Positions 1 to 11,867 are shown, counted from the stretch's first letter. The stretch: 64,000 nt of DNA from Siphonodentalium dalli (GCA_032622095.1 CP136061.1:168459107-168523106), one strand, 5' to 3'. The notes: generated by a model not told the origin, from the sequence alone. A program made the numbers and translations.

Positions 1-1390
1 ATACTGGGTATTGTAAGTTATGTTTGCCAATATATTACATAGCAGTAGGCATGTAGTGTAGCCATGAATATAAGAACATAATGTCATCGGTTATTTTTGG
101 AAAACATAGAGGATGATTGTATCTCCATGGCACCTCATAATGATTGACACCATAAGGTAAATTAATCATGATTGCGTGACACATGTCTATCACATTGTAA
201 GTACCGGTACCACACCCTTTGCTGAAAATGACACAATATTATATAGTGCTGTATGCTAATAACAGAACTTTAAAATTATTGTTTCCCCATACCATAGACT
301 ATATTTAAGAGTAGGCGGGTAGGCCTATATATTATATGTGCGATTTTACTTAACTTATACTTGCAGGTAGGTTTAAATATTTAAACTGTTATTTTGATAT
401 TGAAAATCTATAGATATCACACAAATAATTAAATATATAGGCCTACATCTGCCGCCATTCACTATACATAGTCATACCAACAGACAATTTAAGTACTATA
501 AGGACAAAATATGGATATGAAATGTAAATGAAATATTTGCTACTACCTGGTAAGTCTTACCGGTAGGGTTTTTTTGTATGTGGGTAGCAGGGTAGGTATA
601 GGACCAGGGAAGTTTATGATTTCATGGCCCAAAGATTTGATATTTGGTGGATGTTTTTAAATATCAAGTATTTCAGATTGATAAAATGGCACTGCAAACA
701 TAATGAAATGTAGTGTATAAAGTGTAACATACTATTTATTTGTAATACAGTATACTGGTAGCATGTATATGTGTCCCACCAACCCCTGTAATTGATGTAA
801 ACTCATCATATATTGATGGTACATACATATAGTGTATGCGAGATTAGTGAAATATATCATGTATGCAGGACTCAATATAAATGGCATTAACTTGTACTCA
901 GACTCCATAATTATTCCCATATCAACTGGTATGCCAGTTTCATAATAAAAGTGGCATCTGGAATGTAAGCCCTACTGTCCTGAATGGTGCCCTTGGTGGA
1001 GCTTTTAAAACATTAAATTGTGGTTATATTCTAAGCAATTAATTTAAATGACCAAGGTTGTGAACTTTGATCCCATAATAGATCTCAATTTTTTTCCATA
1101 ATAGATCTCAATTTTTTTTTAATTAGAGACATGACTCAGGTAATGTTATGGACATAGTCATTAGTCAAATTATGAAAGACAGTCGTGTTTGACACAGAAA
1201 TCCCACCCAGTAAGTTTGTTTCCTAGTGCTGGTAGACATACAAGTTAAATGAATTTTCAATTCGATCCATTCGAATATATCATATATGGATATGGATTAC
1301 CACTTTAGTTCCTCTACTTCAGCGATATGTTGATCCCACAAATATCCTGGATGCCACTTTGATTTATAAATCATTTTCAAACTCCCACAC
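1..1390. other. AT-rich stretch without a recognisable gene
   Basis: I see no exon with both splice sites and a long open frame here. A short tandem duplication of about 22 nt (cataatagatctcaattttt-like) occurs around 1073-1120. The first exons of the gene ending at 10558 could lie here or further left, but I could not identify them. Confidence 0.5.
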
Positions 1391-1665
1391 TTTTAACTTA
1401 TTAGTAAAAGTAAACAAGGAAGTAACGATGCGATGACGTACGTTCCTACCAGGGTATCCTACCAGAATGGCGTCATGACAACTTCCGGTGATTACCACAA
1501 ATGCGCGGAGTGAACCTTCCCGTTGTATATATTCCCTGCTTTTAGTAGTACATGTTTGTACTTTCTTTGGGCGCTGAATTTATCGATCTCGATTCGCAAT
1601 ATCGTCTGGATGTTTTCACAATGGCATCAGTTTTGTCCAAAATATTAAAGATTAAAGAAATGTGA
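1391..1665 (+). promoter_or_regulatory. Possible CpG-containing promoter-like patch
   Basis: Against the AT-rich background this segment is richer in CpG. It holds a CRE-like tgacgtac (1434-1441), an ETS-type acttccgg (1481-1488), a gcgcgga stretch and ggcgctg, followed by an ATG at 1621 that opens only 14 codons. This combination is typical of a TATA-less promoter, but no downstream exon could be confirmed, so the call is weak. Confidence 0.2.
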
Positions 1666-2052
1666 ACATAATTTACAAGAAATAAAAACACTGAAAGCAT
1701 TAAATGGGATTATGTTCATGTGGGATCATGTGGGTGTGATGAATCATGATACAAGTCAACTCAAGTATATAACATTTTAAAATGCATGTAATAATCAAAC
1801 ATAGTATCATATGTTAGACAAATTGACAAGTTATACATTCAATTATCATAAATGTATGCAGTTTGCTGTGTACTGTGTGTAGTGGACTGTGTCCTCAAGT
1901 CAAGATATTCACCTGCTCACGATGTAACTAACATGATTTTAAAGCATTTTCAAAACTGCCTAGGCAATTTGCCTTGGACGAACATTTTGCCTAGGCATTT
2001 TTTTTGCCTAGGGGTATTTTACCTAATTAAAAGGACTGCTAGGCACATTTAG

Positions 2053-2450
2053 TTTTTAGCTCACCTGAGACGAAGTCTCCGGTGGAGCTATAGTCATCAC
2101 TCCTCGTCCGTCGTCCGTCCGTCCATCAGTCCGTCCATCCATCCGTCCGTCAACAATTCTTTGAACATCTTCTCCTCTGGAACCGTAAGATCAAATGGGT
2201 TCATATTTGGTGTGGATGTTCCCTAGGTGACTCTCATTCCGATTTGTTCAAATGAGGTCACTGGGTCAAATAGTTGCGAAGCCAGGGCCATAACTCTGTA
2301 ATTCTTACAACAACTTCTTCTCAAATTTCATTGGTCCGAATGGGTTCATATTTGGTACAAAGGGTCTTTGGGGGACTGTTATTCAGATTTGTTCAAATGA
2401 GGTCACTGGGTCGAATGTGGGCAGAGCCAGTGACATAACTAAAAAAAAAA
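2053..2450 (+). repeat. Repeat family A, copy 1 (AGCTCACCTGAGAC hairpin)
   Basis: The copy opens with tttttagctcacctgagac, which folds back on gtctccggtggagct to form a terminal hairpin. A (CCGT)n/(CCAT)n tetranucleotide tract follows. Then come modules with 'gttcatatttggtgtggatg', 'gatttgttcaaatgaggtca' and 'ccagggccataactct', ending in a poly-A stretch. Other copies lie near 13410, 15535, 31954 and 63183. It is probably non-autonomous, since no ORF is present. Confidence 0.75.
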
Positions 2451-2785
2451 AAGCATGTTATAAAATTTGAAAAAGTGACACCATTATAACATCTGCAGAT
2501 TTATGAAACTTTAATCTTTAATCTTCTGAAATTACAGAAATATTCCATTACCCATCCCCCTCCCACATGGCCCAGATGCACCCCCACCCTGCAGTGGCCT
2601 ACACCCAACCAACATCCCTTCAAATGGATATCATTTCCAGCTTCCAACATTAATACCTGTTCTATTAAAGTTGCAGATATCTCTTTGTGGATAGACAGAG
2701 AGAAACACAGGTCATTAATCAAGGAATACAATGTCACTGACAGCTTGTATAAACATACTGCTAGCAATTTAAACAAACTGCCTGA

Positions 2786-3196
2786 ATTTAGTGTGTCTGA
2801 CATTTGCAGGTCAGAGAATCATTAATAAGAGGTACAATCTATCATGTATTGTTCAACATGGCAAATAGGAGGTCTGTCATTTGCAGAATGAGGTCCCCAG
2901 AGGGTGAATTTTAATAGTGATGCTATCCCACACAGTTGTTAGTTACATTTCCCTTCTAGGAAGTTTCTATATCCCCTAATTTGCAGAATATAAAATTCAT
3001 AATTGAGGTGTCCAATGGGTGAACATCAACTTCAACTGGGGAACTTCAATCTTATCCTAGGTCTGCCATAGCAGTTGAGGGCCTTAGCAGAATGAGGTCC
3101 CCAGAGGGTGAATTTAGTGATGCTAGCCCACTGTGCAGGATAGCGTCACTAAAGTCACCCTCTGGGGGACCTCATTCCGCAAATGACAGACACACT
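2786..3196. repeat. Repeat family M, palindromic block
   Basis: The phrase 'tgacatttgcagaatgaggt' plus 'ccccagagggtgaatttagt' occurs on the + strand (2789, 2874, 3082). It then appears in reverse complement at 3140-3196 (caccctctgggggacctcat, then gcaaatgacagacacac). The block therefore has inverted-repeat ends. Related blocks sit at 14440-14860, 32970-33620, 33900-34020, 36180-36290 and 37790-37900, always flanked by family A modules. It behaves like a foldback/MITE segment or an internal part of a larger A-M-A element. Confidence 0.65.
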
Positions 3197-4440
3197 ATCA
3201 CACTATTTCAAGGCTTGATTGTATAATACATTGTGTTGCTTGAGGCCAGGCACATACAATGTAGGAATAGGTGCACTATTTGCAGGCTTGCTCCTTTGGT
3301 GATTGTGGTTCAGATTTGTTCTATCAGGGTCACCAGGTCAAGTAGGTGCAAGGCCAGCTACATTACTCTTTCTCTACATAGTAATTCATAGTCTTCTATG
3401 CAATAATCAAATGGCCTATTTTGCTTATATTTGGTATGAAATTACCTTTGTGAAAATGGGATCACAAAGTCAAATAAGGGCAGAGCCAGAGACTATTTCA
3501 CTACATAGTAATTCTTAAAATATGTTTGCAAGAACTGGTTGGCTTATTTAGCATGGAATGTTCTTCCTTGACTGCAATTCAGATTTTTTTTAAATGGGGT
3601 TACTTGGTCAAATAGGGGCCAAACGAAGAACAGTTTCCCTCTTAATATGCTTCCTTCACAAGGACCATCAGGTCTATTTTACTGATATTTATCATATGTA
3701 TGAAGGGTTCTTTGGTGTCTGGGATTTAAATTTATTCAGATGGGGTCACCAGGTTAAATAGGGTGGGACCAGGGACATAACTATATGTCTCTATAGTAAT
3801 TCTTAAAATGTCTTCTCAAGAGAGGTTGGACTATTTAGCTTACATATAGTATGGAGCAATCAGGAGGATCCTTAAGTGACTGAGATTCAGATTTGTTAAA
3901 ATGAGGTCAATTTGTCAAGAAATGGTGGGGCTATGGGGAGTTAACACTTTTGTGTCTAATAAAATCATTGAAATGCCAAATTCATTAAAACATCTACCTT
4001 GGAACCACCTGACTGATTAATCTGACTTACATGTATTGTGTTAAGGATCCATGGATAATTGGGCTTCAAATATGTCTAAATGGTTTTGGAAAAAGGCGCT
4101 TGTGAGATTGGAAATTTCCAACAATTGAGAAAATTTGAGGTGTCAGTTGTGAAATTCCAACCTAAGACTTGGGAGTCTGTATACCGGTCAAAGGGGACTT
4201 GTTGAGCTGGAGGAGGAGGGGGTGATCAGTAGTATACAGTTGGTAATTTCAAGGTGGATTTTCACCAATCTACATATGTGAAATCTCTCTAGCCACATAT
4301 CCTGTTTAGAGCTATTTCTTTTAAAGTAATTATGAAAAGTTCTGACTGTTGTAGTCTCCAGAGTCCCAGTCTTATCAGTCTTTGTAGTCTGGTGAGCGAC
4401 CCCACAGTCATTGACTGTCTTGTTAATACCAATGATAGCT
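3197..4440 (+). repeat. Further family A modules with a conserved 3' segment
   Basis: Degenerate A modules ('gttcagatttgttctatcag', 'ggggtcaccaggt', 'ggacataact') continue to about 3960. The 4280-4430 part (tctgactgttgtagtc, cacagtcattgactgtcttg) reappears at 38590-38705, which marks it as the distal end of the same long composite repeat. Confidence 0.6.
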
Positions 4441-6090
4441 GATGATAGTGGCAAATACGGCACAAAAAGAAGAATGCGGTTCTGTTTTTTACCACATTTT
4501 CCCCAGTTCCAAACACGGCCTTTGGCGCGCAAGTTAGTAAATTTCATTATTTTCGTGAAAAACCGCATAAACGAGATTAGTTTTAGACTTATTTATCTAT
4601 ATTAGTGGGCCACTTTATTGGTGAGGGGGGGGGGGGGGGTCCATTCCCAGTTTCCCCAGAAAAAGAAGACCATATCCCGGCTCCCAGAAAATCCATATCA
4701 GAAAGCGTGGAATCTCAGCCATTATATGCACAATAAACAAATTGAAAAATAATATAATTAATTAACCTCAACCCCGTTGCTGGTACGAGGTTTTGCCACT
4801 ATGTATCCGGTATAAAAATAGTAACACCGGTGCTAAGTCATAAAATTTCACCTGGGCACGAAAATGGCGAAACTACTTCGGGTGGCATTTCTATGCTATT
4901 TACCAACATTTTGAGCAAATAGATGCATTTTATTCGTATTTTATTGCCTCTTCTTCTGAAATAATACATCGAGTACACAATTTTTCACAAAATAAACCAT
5001 AGCCGGTGCCAAAAACCGGATATATTTTTGGACTGACATACGCTCGCTTGATGGAAAAGTCTGTTTACCAAAACGACCATGCCGTGTTTTCGTCAACGCT
5101 GGTCAAAATATGCCTATTAAATGAGTATTTTCAACCAGATCTTCGCGATCGAAGGTGAATATTATCCGCAATACATCATGGAATAAGTATAATCTAAGTA
5201 AAACCCTGATCGCAATTTTTTGTCCCATCACCACAGAAAATGTTGACGAAATTTGGACGTCATTTCGTCAGATATAATAATGACGTGCATTTTGGACTAA
5301 TTTATATCCAGAACTACGACAAGGTCCTTGCATTATAAATTTTGTTTACCTGGATCATGGATGCAGATAAGAAAGTTTACATTTTCTCAAAAAAGATGCT
5401 TATAACCAATGAAATAGTAGTTATAAATTGGAGAATAGATATGTAAGGCCAAAACGAAGAATACCTGTGTTTAGGGTAACCCGCCCGCCCCTACTCAAAA
5501 CCTGCCGCCAAATTCCATTTTATCGTTTTTCAAAAGAGGGATCAAACAGTTCTGATGACCGTGCTGTATATGACAATGATGAACACATCTCGGATGATCT
5601 ACCTGGAAAACTCTAGTTTGCGGGACCTGTTTTCCACTCTCGCAAATTTTATGTTTTCTCAACTGAAATAACTAGACGGGTTACGCAAATGTTGAAAGGT
5701 TACGCAAAATAATTTTGCGGGACCTGAAAATGGGTTTAATAAGCAAAAATTAAATACTGGCTGGCCTGTGTACATGTAAATATATAAATCAAAATGATGG
5801 TCACAATAAGACACAGTTTCTACGTCTGGACTCCTGAGTATCAATAATGTTGCTAAATCATCGTGAGCTCCAGGCCTGTTTGCAATGTGTCTTTTCACAT
5901 TTTACAATTGTACACCCCCCCCCCCCCCAACCACAGAAATGATTTGATCCTACATGTAGTTTAATGACCATGTGTCATGCTTGTTCATTATTAGTCCAGG
6001 ACCAACGAATTAAGAGTTCACCTTCCGAAAAACTCAACATATTTTTTAATTCAAAAATCTAATACGATAATTTGTAAACCGTGCATTAAG
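4441..6090. other. Unassigned sequence with G and C homopolymer runs
   Basis: No supported gene. A run of 15 G lies at 4625-4639 and a run of 14 C at 5915-5928. A 62-codon frame from a TTG at 5428 to 5616 has an acidic end rich in D, E and S. It has no convincing splice acceptor or ATG, so I do not call it a gene. The phrase 'tttgcgggacctg' is repeated near 5619 and 5715. Confidence 0.45.
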
Positions 6091-6097
6091 ATTTTTT

Positions 6098-6660
6098 AGC
6101 TTAACTTGACAAAGTCAAACTAAGCTATTGCCGTGGTCCGGCGTCTGTCAGTCTGTGAGTCAGAGTCTGTACATCCCGAATCCTTTAGCACGGCCTAGAG
6201 CCCATACCGATGTACCGATTATCATGAAATTTTGCACGGATCATGCCATTGGCATCTACATGGGAACGAGTCATTTTAGGCTCATTTGCATAAAAAACAT
6301 GGCCGCCGACAGCAATCTTCATTTCAAAATTGATTTCTTTAGCACGTGCTAGAGGCTGCTGCAGTAGATGGGAATGAGTCATTTTGTTGCGAATCCTCAA
6401 AGAAACATGGCCGCTGTAGGCCATTTTGGATGTCAGTGTTAACACTATATAAATCAATAACACGGCCTAGAGCTGGTACTGATGCACCGATCATCATGAA
6501 ATGTTCCATGGATCATGACATTGACATCAAGATGAAAACGTGTCATTTTTGGACACATTTGCATAAAAAAACATGGTCACCGGCAGCCATCATGGATTTC
6601 TATATTGAATCTACTATTTAGCATGGCCTAGAGGCCGCAGCATTGTTCCAATCAACATAA
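6098..6660 (+). repeat. Repeat family B, copy 1 (AGCTTAACTTGAC hairpin)
   Basis: The copy starts with agcttaacttgac-aaa-gtcaaactaagct, a terminal hairpin, then a gtctgtcagtctgtgagtc tract. Units of about 160-190 bp follow, containing 'gcacggcctagagcc', 'atcatgaaatttt', 'gggaacgagtcatttt' and 'aaaaacatggccgcc'. It is a shorter, more diverged relative of the arrays at 34.4-37.7 kb and 56.9-59.9 kb. Confidence 0.75.
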
Positions 6661-6994
6661 TTATATTCTGTTACCTAGGGAGAAGTGAAGTGAAGTATTC
6701 ATCAACTAGATTCCCCAATAAGTTCATCTGAAATAAATATATACTTTGTTGTCTGTTGTTTTCTCTGTCATTTTAAAATCTTCTCACATTGAGCCCCCCT
6801 TACATTATTAATGCTCTATTAATAATTATGTTCTAAGTTATGATAAGCCTTTCAAATCACGTTGACTACAATAATGTGTATATAAGATGACATTTGGCAA
6901 ACAAATGCATGAAACTGGAAAAAACTATTTCTGGGGCTCGGAACAACCCACCCACCCGGACCTTGTACCCAGGAACTTTTTGCCCATCCCCAAA

Positions 6995-7015
6995 CCCCCC
7001 CCCCCCCCCCCCCCC
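6995..7015 (+). repeat. Poly-C run of 21
   Basis: An uninterrupted run of 21 cytosines with further C-rich sequence on its left. It is probably hypervariable and hard to sequence accurately. Confidence 0.9.
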
Positions 7016-7164
7016 GGTCATTTGAGAAAAACTGGCCAGCATTTTCTAAGCGATGGCAGCATTCCTTTTCTGAGAGATGGCATTTTTTTCCTGAGCAGAC
7101 AGACATTCGATTATGTGGTGTGAACTTAATAGGCTTGAGAAGTTCTTATTAGGTTCTTATTTGA

Positions 7165-7510
7165 GATTAACCAGAAAGAAATCATGCTTACAATTCTGAG
7201 GCAGCCTACAACAGTAAGAAATCATGCTTACAATTCTGAGGCAGCCAACAACTGAACCCTTAATATTTGGACTTCTGTAGCTCTCAATCATTGGACTTCA
7301 TGTAAGCTGAATTATGCATTGTCAAATAAAATGCATAATATAATATTTGGACACTTAGCTCTTAACTAATTAGACATCCCATAATATTTGGACTTCTGTA
7401 GCTCTCAATCATTGGACTTCGTGTAAGCTGAATTATGCATTGTCAAATAAAATGCATAATATAATATATGGACACTTGGCTCCTAAATAATTGGACATCC
7501 CCTAATATTT
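7165..7510 (+). repeat. Tandem duplications (42 bp and ~122 bp units)
   Basis: 'agaaatcatgcttacaattc' with 'tgaggcagcc' is duplicated with a period of about 42 nt (7169-7251). A unit of about 122 nt then follows twice (taatatttggacttctgtag ... ttatgcattgtcaaataaaa), from about 7261 and 7383, with a third partial start at 7502. It appears non-coding. Confidence 0.75.
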
Positions 7511-7674
7511 GGACTCTTAGCTCCTAAAATGGCTGACCGACGTGAATTTAAAACATTCTTATATGTTTTAATTGATTGCGCTTAAGCGTATTTATTTGCG
7601 CTTAAGCGCAACACAATTAATTATTAAATGTGAATTTGGCCTCCCATACAATAGGATATTCCAAACTATACATT

Positions 7675-8292
7675 TAGCGCTCACAAATCTTGGGCCAAAT
7701 ATAAGCTCTCATGTCTTGGACAGAACAGTACATTTCTCGGATACTCAACATACATCGTAATAAGCTCTCAAATCTTGGGCCAAATATAAGCTCTCATGTC
7801 TTGGACAGAACAGTACATTTCTATGATGAATTATGATATACACTCAACAAACATCGCAATAAGCTCTAAAATTTTTGGCCAAATATAAGCTCTCATGTCT
7901 TGGACAAGACAGTACATTACTCGGATGATACTCAACATACATCGTAATAAGCTCTAAAATCTTGGGCCAAATATAAGCTCTCATGTCTTGGACAAAGACA
8001 GTACATTACTCGGATGATACTCAACATACATCGTAATAAGCTCTAAAATCTTGGGCCAAATATAAGCTCATGTCTTGGACAAAGACAGTACATTACTCGG
8101 ATGATACTCAACATACATCGTAATAAGCTCTCAAATCTTGGGCCAAATATAAGCTCTCATGTCTTGGACAGAACAGTACGTTTCTATGATGATATACATG
8201 TACACTCAACAAACATCGCAATAAGCTCTCAAATCTTGGGCCAAATATAAGCTCTCATGTCTTGGACAGAACAGTACATTTCTATGATATGA
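7675..8292 (+). repeat. Satellite-like array, ~90 bp unit, about 7 copies
   Basis: Units read 'aagctctcaaatcttgggcc', 'aaatataagctctcatgtct', 'tggacagaacagtacatttc' and 'actcaacatacatcgtaat'. Within a unit the 'aagctct...cttgg' phrase itself occurs twice, so the unit is built of two half-units of about 26 nt plus a spacer. Copy-to-copy differences are few (tcggatgatac versus tatgatgatatac), which suggests recent expansion. The array ends about 650 bp upstream of the exon at 8953. Confidence 0.85.
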
Positions 8293-8295
8293 TGA

Positions 8296-8430
8296 TACAG
8301 GGACCAGTCAGGGGTCAAATTTTAGGGAGAAGTGACTTCTCCCTCTGGAGATTTTAGGGAGAAGTTGGGAAAATAGGGAGAAGTGGGGAGACTGAAAGTC
8401 TCAATTATCAATTATATTACCGGATTGTTT
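8296..8430 (+). mobile_element. Fragment related to the hAT-like element end
   Basis: 'aggggtcaaattttagggag' followed by the hairpin agggagaagtgacttctccctc, and repeated 'agggagaag', resembles the left subterminal part of the hAT-like element at 45506 (aggggtccagaacagggaga, then a gggagacttgaagtctccc hairpin). No matching right end was located, so this is a fragment or a diverged relative. Confidence 0.4.
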
Positions 8431-8952
8431 TCTTTTTGGGGGGTTAAAACTAGGCTGTTTTGTCAATGAATTTGAATGAATAATAATTATTAATAACAAA
8501 CATATATTGATATTAATCAAAAAGTTATCCTCTTAATATGTGAATGTACTTAGTAAATAATTATTACCAGTAATAGTAAACACAAAATTATTGATTATAG
8601 CAAAATAAGTATCGATCCTATATTATGATCATTTACACCACCAAATAAACTCTCAGCTTAATCCACCAGCAATACAACAGGCTTCAGTATGTGTGACATA
8701 TACTGACTTGTGTGTTTAATTTCATAACAATCTACCTCGGAGTGTCCATGGTACACAGGTGTGATAACTAGGGCCCCACTATGGCCACTAATGGATTGAA
8801 TAACAGGTGTCAATACACTAATTAAGACAAAACCAAGTTGGACAATATATTCATCATATGGCATTCTAAGTGTCAAATGTATACCCTATGTCATGGTCCT
8901 ATATTATACTATAACCAGCTATAACTATTATTATATATTTTTTTTTTACAAG

Positions 8953-9135
8953 GAGACTTCAACTTCGTCCTAGAGCATCTCTGCAATCACCTCGGGCATA
9001 CACAGAAAGTGCATCAGAACTTTTACAAACAAACGTCAGGATTGATAGAACATATTGCGAAGCTGATGATAATTCAAGAAAAAAATATCGTCAGCAAATT
9101 CCACAACAGGAAGTTGTCAGACATACAGTTTGAAG
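8953..9135 (+). CDS. Penultimate exon, tyrosine-recombinase-like C-terminal region
   Basis: The exon lies between an acceptor (pyrimidine tract then acaag, AG at 8951-8952) and a donor (gtatgt at 9136). It begins with two bases that complete a split codon, then reads 60 codons with no stop, then leaves one base for the next exon. The translation includes FVLEHLCNHLGHTQKVHQNF followed by Y, K and Q. Known families: LGH followed about 8-10 residues later by Y is the typical end of a tyrosine recombinase (conserved His and nucleophilic Tyr). Many invertebrate proteins of unnamed function carry a very similar LGH/H/YR...AK(L)L...Ldei tail. What I infer is that this gene is the tail of such a protein. 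The catalytic Arg-containing part is not in view, so whether it is active, domesticated or transposon-derived is open. Confidence 0.65.
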
Positions 9136-10457
9136 GTATGTCGTAGTTTTGCTAAACCCTATTGTTTTTACTGCCAAGTGTTTTCAAGTTTGGGTTTGCT
9201 GTGTATCTGACTACTGTAAAGCTCGTTGTGAACACTTCTAAATTTGACAAGACATAGTTAATATGTATGTTTTTATTCCAATCTCAACAATGATCTCCAT
9301 ATAAATATAAAGATAATTGACAAACTAATCAATGTGACACTTTAATTAGCCAGTTATGCATTCATGCGCGCTATCGGAATTGATGTGTCATTGGTATAAT
9401 GGCGTAATGGTTTGGATTTCTGGTAAATCAGATGTTTTCAGTGGAATATAATACACAGAATAATCACATGATTGAACTGGTGGTGTGAAATAATATATAT
9501 ATATTTTTTCGACGAGACATATAGATGTGTCGGGTTCAGGGGAGATCGCGAAACAAGGAGTTGGTAACGCCGTGTCTACAGTGATGCCTATAAGTCCCAC
9601 TTGATGAATCAGTCGGTTATGTTCACAGCGCATTATTGGTATCTTATCTATATTTCGACGAGAAATATAGTAGTGTGGGGGTTTGGGTAAAAGGCGGACA
9701 CGATTTGGTAATGGCATGGCTATACATGGTGCCCAGGAGTCCCGTCGGTGACACAGTCGGTCAGGTGCATAGCGCCTTATTGATGTATATTCATTATGTT
9801 AGCTTATCTTGACGAAGTCAACATTATACAATTGTTGCATTGCTCCGAGGTTGACATAAGTAATTATCAACCCGAGGAAGTTGATATTCACCAAGGCCGA
9901 AAGCCGAGGTGAATATCAACTTCCGAGGGTTGATAATCACTTATGTTAACCTCGGAGCAATGCAATAATTGTATAAACTATATTATCCATCTCGCCGTGT
10001 ACTTGAGTATTCACGAATGGAACACGGAAATGAAAATTTTCGTGAATTTTGATATGCAAACGTCTTGAATATTAGCCAATAACCACTGATAACCACATCT
10101 ACATTGGTCTCAAATGTTTATAAGTCCATCTACTATCATGTCTCATTTGAAGCGCATTGATGCATGTGCACTGATTGACCCAACCAGCCAACACGGCAAC
10201 AGGCCAACTGCGACATTGTTTGGTTCAGTGAGAATAAATCAATAATGTTGTATAATTTTGGAAGACTGTTGTCTTTGAATTGTTAAGGTATTATTCTTAA
10301 AATCAAGTTACATATACTCTGGTACAATACCATAATTTGATTTTAAAGTTGAGAATCTTAGAAAAAAGTGAGGGCAGGTAAGATGTCACCCTAATAACAA
10401 TCATAATTAGGATGCAATTCAATGAGTCACTAATATATTAAATTATTTTTCTTTCAG
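9136..10457 (+). other. Intron between the two tyrosine-recombinase-like exons
   Basis: A phase 1 GT-AG intron of 1322 bp (gtatgt ... ctttcag). It contains the inverted repeat at 9825-9975. A degenerate duplicated segment lies at about 9380-9620 and 9640-9780, sharing cgacgaga.atatag, ggtaatggc and gacacagtcggt-like phrases. Confidence 0.7.
9825..9975. repeat. Long inverted repeat (foldback MITE-like)
   Basis: Left arm tatacaattgttgcattgct ... gttgatattcacc pairs with right arm ggtgaatatcaacttc ... gcaatgcaataattgtata, leaving about 16 nt (aaggccgaaagccgag) at the centre. Arms are about 66 nt with a few mismatches and bulges. It is intronic, and its transcript would form a long hairpin. Non-coding. 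Confidence 0.85.
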
Positions 10458-10558
10458 GAGCTACACTGAGCGTGCACATGTTAGCATCAACCGAGTATCT
10501 GCGAAAAAACATCGGACACAACATACAGATGCTACAATCTTCTCAAGTTGATGTGTAA
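10458..10558 (+). CDS. Last exon of the tyrosine-recombinase-like gene
   Basis: Acceptor ctttcag at 10451-10457. The first two bases complete a Gly codon with the previous exon, then 32 codons run to a TAA at 10556-10558 (…SSQVDV). This short tail shows no domain I recognise. An AATAAA at 10746-10751 could be the polyadenylation signal. The precise phase match between the two exons and the clean splice sites support a real gene rather than chance frames. Confidence 0.6.
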
Positions 10559-11860
10559 TAACCAAAATACCAGTACCGGTACTAGGCCTAGGGTGTGTGC
10601 GCGCGAGTGTGACTGAAGAACAGATTCCTTGATTGGTTCAATGAAATCTGGTATCTACAATTACGGTATATTACATGTAGCACCATCTCAAACATATTCT
10701 AGTGAATTATGGACTGTTGCGGTCTTGCTGGTGTCAGCTGGTTCCAATAAATCGAGAATGTTCAATAGGAACTGGCACAGAAATGCACTGAATATAATGT
10801 TACAAGATTTGTGGACATTTTAGTGACTGTCTGACTGAGATATTCTGATACACGAGACAGTTCAAAGACTCGAATATAAGACTCAGCGACGACAACCAGC
10901 TTTCCTATAAGCATGCGATGGCAACTGATGCACTGTCTGATATATAAAGTTGACAGTTGCAGGACGGTGGTGTTTAATTTAGTTGTTCAATGATATTTCG
11001 GATGTTCTTTCAAATGAACTGTATTTTCGTGAAGAAATACTGTTGCCAATACATTGGCTGACCAACCGGACATAGACATTTCTGGATATGTATACTGTTA
11101 TGGAGAAATCAAGTACATGGATAGAGGAATATGTTGACTGTTGTGTCACTGATTCATCAGTTTATCAGGTTCATTAAATGTTATTTGTCTACATAATATT
11201 TACATTTTACTATTAAGCGAAAGCTGTTGTCTTTGTATGTTTTATTCAAAGAGTTTTCTATCCTGACAACGCGCTAACCTATATGCGATAACCGTCTGTG
11301 CGTTTTATTTAATAGATTCCATTGACACTCTATACTTATTTAAACTATACATGTATATTAGCAGTGAAATTGGACTGCAGGATTTAACATAGTTGCAGTT
11401 AAGCTACATTTAAATGTGCACAGAAAGTTATCTCATAAGTTAATGCATTTCAGGTTAGATAACTCATGAAATACATACAAAGACACTTCCAGCTTTACTA
11501 AGGTTGTATGAAACCACCCCCAGTTGCATATGCACTCAAAATAAAATAATTCTTGGAACTATATCTAAATTTATTTGTATGCCTGAACTGTATGGTGTGG
11601 TTTAACTTTGTTTTGGGTCTAGAATAACGATTAAACAAAGATGGGAAACTCAAATATATTCATATTTGACGAATTTATCAAATGTATTCATGGGCGTCAA
11701 ATGTCAGAATTTATGAGGAAACAGGCAGCCGGGTCCAGAGGTATCGTCGATTGCCTGCCGCGATCACGTGACCTCTGATATCGAGATCGATGAAATATAT
11801 GTAAATAATGATCATAGCCAGAATCGGATGTGAGAGCAGATGAAAACCGGTACGCGCATT
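10559..11860. other. Probable 3' UTR and intergenic sequence
   Basis: No further coding exon was recognised. The first ~190 bases up to the AATAAA at 10746 may be 3' UTR of the preceding gene. The rest is AT-rich single-copy-looking sequence. Confidence 0.45.
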
Positions 11861-11867
11861 GATTTTT

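Noticed and set aside
5428-5616. A possible exon coding an acidic C-terminus
   Set aside because: It has no acceptable splice acceptor, no ATG, and no recognised family.
7675-8292. CRISPR-like repeat-spacer pattern in the ~90 bp array
   Set aside because: The whole unit including the 'spacers' is conserved, so it is a tandem satellite in an animal genome.
9385-9545. A tRNA-like A box (tggcgtaatgg) with a later ggttcagggg B-box-like string, perhaps a SINE
   Set aside because: The two boxes are about 130 nt apart, no cloverleaf can be drawn, and no poly-A or 3' tail follows.
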